NCBI GenBank assembly: GCA_036337945.1
Contig: JAYZDF010000082.1
Coordinates: 1 to 64,000, forward strand
Source of the DNA: JAYZDF01 sp036337945
GTDB lineage: Bacteria; Myxococcota; Kuafuiibacteriia; Kuafuiibacteriales; Kuafuiibacteriaceae
Direction: 5' to 3'
Length of the DNA: 64,000 nt
The notes under the pieces were generated by a model. The model did not search any database. It saw nothing but the letters and a program-made list of their open reading frames with translations, and was not told the DNA's origin. Every line of letters starts with the position of its first letter. Within the stretch, counting starts at the first letter, position 1. The position numbers and the translations under genes were made by a program. Below are positions 16,655 to 23,697 of the stretch, in pieces.

Positions 16655-17228
16655 GGTTAGAGTCCTCGCTGGATAGTTCAACCATCCACGAGGATTCTAG
16701 GCCTGCCCCTACGCGATTCTTCAGCCACGCCAAAAAGGCACCCGGCGCGAAAAACTTACCCTGAACATTCCCAAGAGAAACTGTAACTCCACTAGAAAGG
16801 TTCACGCTAGCTCCCGGCGTAACGCGCACGTCCGAAACCTTTGTACCATTTCGCGACCCATTATCAGTAACACGGCACTTTTCATGAGTAGGATCCCAAG
16901 ACAACTCGGCATGAAACTTAGAGACGGTATCGTCTAACAAGACAACGTCAGCAGTGGGCGCGCGGCCCAACGTGATCCTGTCCATTGAAGGGCCATACTT
17001 AGGCCGAAGTGCTAAACAAACAACGAGATGGTCGTCTTGCGGAACTTCTAGTTCGCTTTGTTCATCGAGCTCGGTCGCTAGCCTCTGAAGAGAGGAGACG
17101 AATGCCTCACGGTCAATCCCGGGTATTACCAGGAAAGGCGTATCATGTTTGGCTAAAAATTCATCTTCCGAAAGCTCCTCTACGTCTTGCAGGAAAGAAT
17201 TAACCAGAATCGACGATCGACGGAGCAT
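16632..17228 (-). CDS. FHA-domain protein
   Basis: Small soluble protein of 198 residues with an FHA phosphothreonine-binding domain at about 78-165. The key binding residues are present: GR in ITLGRAPTADV, S-x-x-H in VSKFHAEL, and the SRNGT loop in DNGSRNGTKV. No other domain is recognisable; residues 1-75 are probably helical (SFLQDVEELSEDEFLAKHD). It is the last gene of the run surA-like - rimI - SNase - mobA-like - FHA, seven bases after the MobA-like stop. Its natural partner would be a Ser/Thr kinase such as the one at 53896-55737 (inference). Its 3' end overlaps the convergent foldase gene by 23 bases, which is unusual. Confidence 0.88.
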   Translation of the reverse strand: MLRRSSILVNSFLQDVEELSEDEFLAKHDTPFLVIPGIDREAFVSSLQRLATELDEQSELEVPQDDHLVVCLALRPKYGPSMDRITLGRAPTADVVLLDDTVSKFHAELSWDPTHEKCRVTDNGSRNGTKVSDVRVTPGASVNLSSGVTVSLGNVQGKFFAPGAFLAWLKNRVGAGLESSWMVELSSEDSNLSASRTM

Positions 17229-17235
17229 TCTGATC

Positions 17236-17877
17236 TCAATGTGAATCTACGTTCGGCATTTCGCAATCAAAACTATTCAAATCTGATGGTTTATTTATGC
17301 TCAAGAAGGCTTTTGAATGACTTTCGATGAGACGGGGCCCTAAATGCTTGACCAATTCGTGCAAGGAACAATGGGACCAATCCTTTGCCGACGCTGCTTT
17401 CATGACGGCATTTCGGCTATACATAGCCCAAAGCGGTTGGGCCGAATCGCAACCCGCGGCCGAGGGTCCTTGATAACGCCTTGCGGCAACAAGAGCATTT
17501 TTTTCCTCCAGCCAGACCTTTCGCAGCTTTCGAATGAGATTAAGGTCAAAAAATGGATGATCTGCACCAATGACAAGAAGACATTCATGAGTCGCGAATT
17601 CCGCGCCTTGAGTGAGAGCTGCTGCCGGTCCAACCCCTGAATCAAATACCGTATGAAGAGCGAGCTTATCGGCACAAGACTCCACTGTACTTTCAAAGTT
17701 TCTTTTTTGCTCCTTGCGAATGACGAGCAAGACTTCAGTGATGAGAGGACGCATCCCCAAGATTAAGTTGTCCAGTAAAGAGGTTCCATCGCGATGACGA
17801 ATCAGGGCCTTATTAATCCCACCCAGACGATGACCATGGCCACCAGCGAGAATAATGCAGGTTATCGGCAGGTCCAT
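17236..17877 (-). CDS. MobA-like nucleotidyltransferase
   Basis: NTP-transferase fold protein of 213 residues related to molybdenum cofactor guanylyltransferase (MobA), which turns molybdopterin into MGD using GTP. The nucleotide loop is LAGGHGHRLGG at residues 10-20, followed by INKAL where most MobA proteins have D-K; the metal-binding Asp appears in GADHPFFD near residue 105. The end of the upstream SNase gene overlaps the start by 16 bases. No other molybdopterin gene is in the window, so the substrate could also be another sugar- or cofactor-phosphate (the NTP_transf_3 family is broad). The Asn in place of the usual Asp after the glycine loop leaves the exact activity unsure. Confidence 0.72.
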   Translation of the reverse strand: MDLPITCIILAGGHGHRLGGINKALIRHRDGTSLLDNLILGMRPLITEVLLVIRKEQKRNFESTVESCADKLALHTVFDSGVGPAAALTQGAEFATHECLLVIGADHPFFDLNLIRKLRKVWLEEKNALVAARRYQGPSAAGCDSAQPLWAMYSRNAVMKAASAKDWSHCSLHELVKHLGPRLIESHSKAFLSINKPSDLNSFDCEMPNVDSH

Positions 17878-18437
17878 ACGCCCAAGTTTTGATCGCGCGC
17901 CCTCTTCTCCGCAGCCTCAAACCTACTCCGATATCTATGACTGAAGCGGTCATAAGACCTCGCAGAGCCGTTTTCGATGAGTGTTTCGTTTGCGATTTCG
18001 CCGCTTGAAAGCACGACATAAGCCAGTAAGCGGCCATAACTATCTCGATAATTATTCGTACCGTAAGCAAGTGTCACCGTGCGTCCCTGCATGAGGTCTC
18101 TAGCATCGGTTCTTGCTTGTTCACCGTAACAATCTGAGGTTGGCGTTTGAGGTGGTCTCGCAACCTCCGGCGCATCTACGCCCAGAAGTCGGACCGTTTC
18201 ACCCGAAAGATTTCGTCCGTCTGGCGACTTCGCGTCCGAAGTCGCGGTAAGAACAATAGTGTCTCCATCGATGACTTGGCGTACTTGTACTATTGTTTGG
18301 GCCGCCCTCGAACCGGCGTCGTCCATCGTTGTAACCCCACTATCGTTCGTGTACGTTGGTGCCGGTCCCTCGACCGGCGGCGGACCGCAAGCAATCAAAA
18401 GACTGCCTGCGACAAAAGCGCAAAAAGTACGATTCAT
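17862..18437 (-). CDS. Staphylococcal-nuclease-like lipoprotein
   Basis: Exported thermonuclease-type (SNc/TNase) protein of 191 residues. The signal peptide ends in the lipobox-like SLLIACG, followed by a short Pro/Thr/Asp-rich linker, so it should sit on the membrane surface. The SNase domain spans about 48-190: VIDGDTIVL (metal-binding Asp), VRLLGVDAPE (catalytic Arg and Glu), and DSYGRLLAYV (second catalytic Arg). The C-terminus NLGVWTCR is also characteristic. All three catalytic residues are there, so an active Ca-dependent nuclease is expected. It is the second predicted surface phosphodiesterase in the window, after the PLD-like lipoprotein at 7130-8287, fitting a bacterium that degrades extracellular nucleic acid (inference). 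Confidence 0.88.
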   Translation of the reverse strand: MNRTFCAFVAGSLLIACGPPPVEGPAPTYTNDSGVTTMDDAGSRAAQTIVQVRQVIDGDTIVLTATSDAKSPDGRNLSGETVRLLGVDAPEVARPPQTPTSDCYGEQARTDARDLMQGRTVTLAYGTNNYRDSYGRLLAYVVLSSGEIANETLIENGSARSYDRFSHRYRSRFEAAEKRARDQNLGVWTCR

Positions 18438-18444
18438 CCACCCG

Positions 18445-18927
18445 TTAGTCTAAACCTGAGTCGTTTGGCTGACAATCGGTCAAAGGAAGCTTTAGCAAAA
18501 TCGCATCCTCTACGGGGTTCCTGTAATACTTCCGCCGCACACCAAACTGAACGTAACCAAGTTCTCGATAAAGCTGGATCGCGCCTTCGTTGCTTTGTCG
18601 TACCTCTAAAAAGACCTCCCGGACACCCTGACACCTCAACAGGGCTTCCATTTGTCGAGCAATTTCAGATGCATAACCCTTTCTTCTCACTTGAGGTTGA
18701 ATCGCAATAAGTAACAACTCCGCGGATTCATCTACGACGCGAACGAAGCAAAAACCCACTAACAGTCCATCGCAGAATCCGACTAGAGCAAGCCGATGCT
18801 TTCCATGAATTTCGTCTCTCAGTTGTGATTCGGACCAAGATATTTCCGGGTTATCTGACAGGACGTGAGCAATAGCCTTTACGTCTTCGCTGACCGCTCT
18901 TCGGATTGTTATTCTGGTGCCAGGCAT
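18445..18927 (-). CDS. rimI: GNAT N-acetyltransferase, RimI type
   Basis: Acetyltransferase of 160 residues resembling RimI, which acetylates the N-terminal alanine of ribosomal protein S18. The fold elements appear in order: ITIRRAVSEDVKAIAHVL at the N-terminus, LLLIAIQPQVRRKGYASEIARQME (acetyl-CoA binding motif A, with R-x-x-G-Y/A) at about 78-102, and VFLEVRQSNEGAIQLYRELGYVQFGVRRKYY (motif B) near 115-145. The pair EVR-S-N-x-x-A and the Y-x-x-P-x-x-D-A ending are RimI-like. It overlaps the end of the SurA-like gene by 19 bases. Other GNAT members use small molecules, so the RimI name is likely rather than certain. Confidence 0.8.
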   Translation of the reverse strand: MPGTRITIRRAVSEDVKAIAHVLSDNPEISWSESQLRDEIHGKHRLALVGFCDGLLVGFCFVRVVDESAELLLIAIQPQVRRKGYASEIARQMEALLRCQGVREVFLEVRQSNEGAIQLYRELGYVQFGVRRKYYRNPVEDAILLKLPLTDCQPNDSGLD

Positions 18928-19685
18928 TTGAGGCCGAAGTCCTCGGAGGCTCGCTTTGGATCGAGAAGTGGCCCCTCTAATTTGAAATTGTCTGTGAAGA
19001 TCATCTCCGCTTTCTCGCTGAGCTGATTAACCATCCGAATCAAGCGCCGCTCTCCCCTGATCCGTCGAATGGACTCCATTAGGCGAGGACGAGCTTCTTC
19101 AAACGATTGCCCCCCTAAGAATTTTGCCTGTTGCTCATAGCAAGTTCGAATTTCATCCTCTGAAATAACCAGACTGCTATTTATACGAAGACTAATGAAG
19201 CGTTCGACCTCTAACTCAGCTCGAATAATGGATACCAATAATGGTGGCAAAGGAGCGGAGGCCATCTGAAGAGCCTCAGGGCCGACTTCAAATCCAAACC
19301 GTTCTAAAAATCGCACGTATTCATCTCGGCTTTGGAATAACTTACGAATTGAACGTAGTGCGTCTTGCAGAGGCTCGGAGGATAACGGCCGAAGATTGAG
19401 TCTTCTTGCCTCACTCAGTAGAAGATTTCTTGCCAGAATGTTTCTCAACACTGCTGATAAAAGTTCCCGATCGATACTCGCTACGCGGGCCCGAGCAGGT
19501 CCAGACTGTCTGAGCAAAACCAAACGCGTTTCTGCAAGCAGCTCTGACAGAGTCACGATACGCTTGTCGACTCGTGCGACAACCATATCTACTACCTGAC
19601 TGATTTCCCGTTCCGGCTGCTGTAACTCAGGTTTTCCCTGAGACACCACGGTCAAGACACTCAATATGACTAATGGCCAACTCAA
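18909..19685 (-). CDS. SurA-like periplasmic chaperone lacking a PPIase domain
   Basis: Exported protein of 258 residues with a short signal peptide (PLVILSVLTVV). It opens with a SurA N-terminal-like segment, VDMVVARVDKRIVTLSEL (compare the usual V-D-x-V-V-A-x-V-N-x-x-V-I-x-x-S-E-L), followed by helices similar to the SurA chaperone core and a C-terminal ISEDEIRTCYEQQ element that in SurA/PpiD proteins precedes the parvulin domain. No parvulin domain follows. The start must be TTG at 19685, because a TAG lies directly before it in frame and the next in-frame ATG would destroy the signal peptide. It is first in the five-gene run down to 16632 and divergent from the histidine kinase. Function as an envelope chaperone is inferred from the N-terminal pattern only. 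Confidence 0.7.
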   Translation of the reverse strand: MSWPLVILSVLTVVSQGKPELQQPEREISQVVDMVVARVDKRIVTLSELLAETRLVLLRQSGPARARVASIDRELLSAVLRNILARNLLLSEARRLNLRPLSSEPLQDALRSIRKLFQSRDEYVRFLERFGFEVGPEALQMASAPLPPLLVSIIRAELEVERFISLRINSSLVISEDEIRTCYEQQAKFLGGQSFEEARPRLMESIRRIRGERRLIRMVNQLSEKAEMIFTDNFKLEGPLLDPKRASEDFGLKCLAPE

Positions 19686-19735
19686 CTATCAGAAGTAGAC
19701 CCTATTGTGCCACTTAGTGCTAGCCTATTCGTAGT

Positions 19736-21688
19736 GTGAAATTATCTTTGCCTACAAAGATCTTCTTAGCATTCGGTATTACCGTCCTCGTTTTCGCTAG
19801 CTTGGCGGTATACAGCCTGCGTTCGTTTCGCAACGTCGGCGAAGATCTGCAAAATATCGTCTCTGGGCACTTGGTCCTTGCCCGCCTCACAGGTCAGTTA
19901 GAAACGCATCAACAGAACCGATTTCGTGACGTTCGTAGAGCGATTGCAGCTGACTCTCAATCTAATCGCCAGGCGATCCTACGAATTTCGAACGCCTATC
20001 ATCCTCAAATGATCTTCCGCCGGATTGAGGACACCAGTAAACTCTGTAGGAAACAACTATTTCATCTCAAATCAACAACGCGCAAATCAGTTCCTAAAGA
20101 TTTCGAAAGGGAATCAAAGCGAGACTTCTATCTCACTGTTTTGAGACAAATTGAGCAAATCCAGGAAAAACATATTCAGCTTTCCCAAGAGCTAGAGAGT
20201 TTGAACGGAGCCGTGACCAATAGCACTACTGCGAGAGCTCGAACAGCAAGCAAAGTAGGTACAATCGAAGCTGAACTCGTTGCCGTCGTTTATCAACTTA
20301 CGAAAAGTATAAATGAGCAAACAGAGCGAGCAGTCTATCGTGCACAGCAAAATGAAAAAACGACCGCCTGGAGAATAGTAGCCATAACCGCAATCGCGCT
20401 ACTACTCGGAGTTTTGCTGGCTTTGTGGTCAACACGAGCATTAGCTCCAATTCAAGAGTTAGTAGAATTCGCGAAAGCAATCTCTCGCGGCGATTACGAA
20501 CGCAAAGTTCACATTCGAGGAGATGACGAGTTATCCACTCTTGGAAACGAGCTTATGCTTATGGCGCGAGGACGGCAAAAGCGAGAAGAAGAATTAGATC
20601 GACAACAAGACGAGCTTGAACGGGCCTACCACCGAGTCGCGGACTTAAAAAAATATCACGAAAGCGTGGTTGAGAGTCTGAGCACATCTATTATCGTGAC
20701 AGACCGAGACCTTTTGATCACAAGTGCCAATGAAGCTGTTTTCACTAATTTTGGCATGAGCGAAAGCCGAGTCATTGGAAAGTACCTTCCTGACTTAGAC
20801 CTCGGCGCCGTTATGGAAAAAGAGTCTCAGTCTCTCAAAAGCATCTTAGAAAACAACGAGCTGCAGAATATTTCGTCGTTCGTATATCAAGAGCGCTTGT
20901 ATGAAGCAGCGATTGTACCATTTAGAAGCGCCGAAGGTGTGGTTCTCGGTCTCGTCATTGCTGCAGAGGACGTCACCGTTGCGGTTCAAACAAAGGAAGC
21001 GCTCATTCGTTCCGAGCGCTTAGCCGCAATCGGTCGTATGAGCGCCCATGTTACACATGAGATTAGAAATCCGTTGTCCTCAATTGGCCTCAACGCAGAA
21101 ATCCTAGAGAGTTTGAAACCAGAGGATGCGAAGCAAACCCATGAACTATGCCAAGCTATTATTCGTGAGGTCGACCGCCTCACAGCAATAACTGAGGCAT
21201 ACCTAAACTTTGCTCGACTTCCACGTCCGAACTTACGAAACGCAAGTCCCAAACGACTCCTAGAAGACATCGCCGCTTTCGTGGGTCCAGAGTGCACCGC
21301 TGCTGGCGTGAACCTTATCATTCAAGCCGAAGACGCAGAAATCTCTCTCGATATCGATCAAATTCGTCAAGCCATATTGAACCTTGTACGCAACGCTAAG
21401 GAATCTATGCCTAGCGGTGGCGCATTACACCTTCTTGCCGAGCCAGTTAATCATGAATTTCGTATTCGGATTCAAGACAATGGAGTCGGCATTGAGGAGA
21501 CGGAAATCTCCCGAATTTTTGACCCCTTTTATTCGACCAAACAAACAGGAACAGGCCTCGGACTTGCACTCGTCCAACAAATCGTCAGTGAGCACAATGC
21601 TCGGCTTGAGGCTGCTTCTGTTCCTGGTGAAGGGACGCGATTCGATCTTTATTTTCCGCTTCGCGAAATCTCTGAACAGCACGCCTAA
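19736..21688 (+). CDS. Membrane sensor histidine kinase (HAMP-PAS-HisKA-HATPase)
   Basis: Two-component sensor of 650 residues. One helix at 9-28, a sensor region rich in helices at about 30-205, a second helix at 209-228 (AWRIVAITAIALLLGVLLAL), a HAMP linker (REALAPIQEL-type, here RALAPIQELVEFAKAISRGD), a coiled coil, a PAS domain at about 305-415 (VESLSTSIIVTDRDLLI), then HisKA with HVTHEIRNPLSSIG (phospho-acceptor His441) and the ATPase with N-box NLVRNAKES, G1 DNGVGIE and G2 GTGLGLALVQQ. The domain order and the HEIRNPLSSI box resemble NtrB-type kinases that pair with sigma54 activators. No response regulator gene adjoins; the receiver protein at 61885 is far away. Start is GTG at 19736, 50 bases from the divergent SurA-like gene. 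Confidence 0.93.
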   Translation: MKLSLPTKIFLAFGITVLVFASLAVYSLRSFRNVGEDLQNIVSGHLVLARLTGQLETHQQNRFRDVRRAIAADSQSNRQAILRISNAYHPQMIFRRIEDTSKLCRKQLFHLKSTTRKSVPKDFERESKRDFYLTVLRQIEQIQEKHIQLSQELESLNGAVTNSTTARARTASKVGTIEAELVAVVYQLTKSINEQTERAVYRAQQNEKTTAWRIVAITAIALLLGVLLALWSTRALAPIQELVEFAKAISRGDYERKVHIRGDDELSTLGNELMLMARGRQKREEELDRQQDELERAYHRVADLKKYHESVVESLSTSIIVTDRDLLITSANEAVFTNFGMSESRVIGKYLPDLDLGAVMEKESQSLKSILENNELQNISSFVYQERLYEAAIVPFRSAEGVVLGLVIAAEDVTVAVQTKEALIRSERLAAIGRMSAHVTHEIRNPLSSIGLNAEILESLKPEDAKQTHELCQAIIREVDRLTAITEAYLNFARLPRPNLRNASPKRLLEDIAAFVGPECTAAGVNLIIQAEDAEISLDIDQIRQAILNLVRNAKESMPSGGALHLLAEPVNHEFRIRIQDNGVGIEETEISRIFDPFYSTKQTGTGLGLALVQQIVSEHNARLEAASVPGEGTRFDLYFPLREISEQHA

Positions 21689-21720
21689 GAAGTAACGACG
21701 AGACATTCAGACATAGAACT

Positions 21721-22506
21721 CTAATTCCATTTCATTTTGTCATCTTCGTCCTTACCGCCCTTGATGACTTTGAGTTGATGCTCAATTTTCTTTTTCTTCA
21801 TTTTTAGCTGCGAACGCTTCACGAATGTATTGAGTTTCTCTGGGCGCCATAATCCTTTGCACAAGATAAACGCGCTAATGATCCCGCCAAAATGCGCCGT
21901 CGATGAAACGTTATCGAACGATAATGCACGGAGTAGTTCGATACCAATGATAATAAAGACGAACGTCATACCTTTCATCTGCCCCAGGAGAAAGAAGTTC
22001 ATTGATTGGTTCGCATGAACAATACCCCAGGCGGTCATCATCCCCATGACAGCTGCCGACGCACCGAGCGTAGGTGTTTCATACAGAGGTCCAAGGAAAC
22101 CAGAGAGAATGCCTGCTTGGCCAATTCCCCCCATGATCATTATGAGAGCTGCGCCACTTACCCCGAAAATCAGATAAGCACGAATAAAACGCTTCTGTCC
22201 CCACCACGACTCTAAAGTCCCGCCAAACATATAGAGCAACAGCATATTCCAAATCAGGTGGCCGGGACTTTGGGGAGCGTGGAGAAGTAGATACGTTAGC
22301 GGTTGCCAGACCGCTCCGTTTTCGATGACGCTTTTTGGGGTGAGCCGAAGCTCCTGAACCCACGACGCGCCTGCACGAAGAAATAATAGGTAAAGAACAT
22401 AAATGCTCACATTCAGAGCTATGATCCAACTGAGCGTCCTACTGGGTTTTTGAAATCCCAAGGAAACACCACCAGGCATCCCGCCTCCACCGCCACCGAG
22501 CCGCAT
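21721..22506 (-). CDS. Rhomboid-family intramembrane serine protease
   Basis: Polytopic protein of 261 residues with six or seven hydrophobic segments. The catalytic serine lies in LGASAAVMGMMTAW (rhomboid G-x-S motif, Ala instead of the common Gly after Ser) and the catalytic histidine in STAHFGGIISAF. The early WQPLTYLLLHAP and HLIWNMLLLYMFGGTLES correspond to the conserved region of transmembrane segment 2 and its His-x-x-x-Asn. A basic C-terminal tail (SQLKMKKKKIEHQLKVIKGG) follows. The ATG at 22506 is preferred over the longer frame from 22572, because the upstream gene ends at 22511 and the longer form adds residues read from that gene. Glycine-rich start MRLGGGGGGMPGG. Substrates unknown. 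Confidence 0.88.
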   Translation of the reverse strand: MRLGGGGGGMPGGVSLGFQKPSRTLSWIIALNVSIYVLYLLFLRAGASWVQELRLTPKSVIENGAVWQPLTYLLLHAPQSPGHLIWNMLLLYMFGGTLESWWGQKRFIRAYLIFGVSGAALIMIMGGIGQAGILSGFLGPLYETPTLGASAAVMGMMTAWGIVHANQSMNFFLLGQMKGMTFVFIIIGIELLRALSFDNVSSTAHFGGIISAFILCKGLWRPEKLNTFVKRSQLKMKKKKIEHQLKVIKGGKDEDDKMKWN

Positions 22507-22510
22507 AATC

Positions 22511-23695
22511 CTAATCTCCTGTCCGAGGCCGCAAACTACTCGGAGATAAAGGCGCAGTAATATCTGACCCATCGTCGGCCACGAAGGATAGCTGAGAAGC
22601 CTGCTGTTCGCCGCGGCGGCGCCCTGCCTCCAACCTCTTCTTCACCCGTTGACGCTGTCTGGCCTTATAAAGTGCATGTCGATTGTCCCCTGCCTCGTTT
22701 TTGTGCGCAGTCACTTTATCCACGAGCTGAAATTCAACCACTCCGAAAACGACTGGCCCGAGCTGTTCGAATAGCTCGGCATGCTGTGTCATGAATTGAT
22801 CTATTCGCAAAGGCACCTCCACGACTAAATTCAAAATTCGGTAATTCGGACCCGAGAATTCATTTCTTTGGTCGGAAACAAGGTCAGTTACCGGCAGCTC
22901 ATTGAGCTGAAACTGCTCCGAATTGCTATAGGATTTCACGTTTCCGGCCCTGAGCAGGAGCCGGTGAAGATCCACAAGAGAGTTGTGCGTCTGGCCAGGC
23001 ACTACGTAACAAAATGGAATCAGTTCTCTTGATAGCGCAAGCAAAAGAGACGGTAGGTCCTCAAGTCTTTCGACCACGATTCGGAATCTGAGCTTATCCA
23101 GGATTTGGGCGGCCTGAGTCCCCTTTTTCGCCAAAAGCTTTGAATAGACCGAATTTGGCCTCTTCTGACTGCCCAAAAAGTCAACGATCGGAAATTCTCT
23201 TTCGAGTAATCCACGAACAGCACGCTCGATTTTTGCTCTGACGAGTACTGAAACTTCTACATCTGAAATCGGTAGCTTGGAAAGAAGCTCTCTGGCTTCT
23301 ACATGATGGATTATGTGCATCACCTTCAAAGTCATGCAGGCAAAAAAACGGTACGCACGACGGCCCTTTAGTTGCGATGCAAACCGGAATAAAGCCCGAA
23401 TATCAGGAGCCTGCTTTACGACCTCAGGAACGCGATATTTCAAATGTGTTTCGAGGTATGTTGTTGCTTTTTGATGAAGCCTCTTCAGTCGAACTCGGTC
23501 GATGCGCTGCGTGAGATCGTATTCATTTACACGTAAGAAGGATTCTATGACCTCGTCATCATCAAAATTCAACCGAACCCAATCGACGCACGAGCTCCCG
23601 CGCAACATCAGACGTGTCGATTCCAGGTCGTGAAGATTGAAGCGTGAAAGAGGAACAACCTGAGCGTCGGGGTGGATTGGAATTACGCTGGGCAA
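22511..23695 (-). CDS. TIGR04552-like protein with RelA/SpoT synthetase-like segment
   Basis: 394 residues, no signal peptide or membrane helix. From memory it resembles a family confined to myxobacteria (TIGR04552) with no assigned function. Residues 179-221 (RPNSVYSKLLAKK, DKLRFRIVVERLEDL) line up with the start of the (p)ppGpp synthetase domain of RelA (RPKHIYS, DVRAVRIVAERLQD), keeping Asp200 at the metal-binding position. Residues 284-296 (NYRILNLVVEVP) match GYQSIHTVVLGP, with Asn for the conserved His, and VVEFQLVDK at 319-327 matches VEIQIRTK with Glu321 at the catalytic Glu position. A basic Arg/Lys stretch near 345-365 ends the fold. TTG start at 23695. It lies between the AgmX-like gene (TAG at 23698-23700) and the rhomboid gene. 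The RelA/SpoT relation is my inference; activity is unproven. Confidence 0.6.
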   Translation of the reverse strand: MPSVIPIHPDAQVVPLSRFNLHDLESTRLMLRGSSCVDWVRLNFDDDEVIESFLRVNEYDLTQRIDRVRLKRLHQKATTYLETHLKYRVPEVVKQAPDIRALFRFASQLKGRRAYRFFACMTLKVMHIIHHVEARELLSKLPISDVEVSVLVRAKIERAVRGLLEREFPIVDFLGSQKRPNSVYSKLLAKKGTQAAQILDKLRFRIVVERLEDLPSLLLALSRELIPFCYVVPGQTHNSLVDLHRLLLRAGNVKSYSNSEQFQLNELPVTDLVSDQRNEFSGPNYRILNLVVEVPLRIDQFMTQHAELFEQLGPVVFGVVEFQLVDKVTAHKNEAGDNRHALYKARQRQRVKKRLEAGRRRGEQQASQLSFVADDGSDITAPLSPSSLRPRTGD

Positions 23696-23697
23696 GA

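Noticed and set aside
18147..18710. 187-residue plus-strand frame across the SNase and rimI genes
   Set aside because: Both minus-strand genes have intact motifs and the frame has none; it is a shadow.
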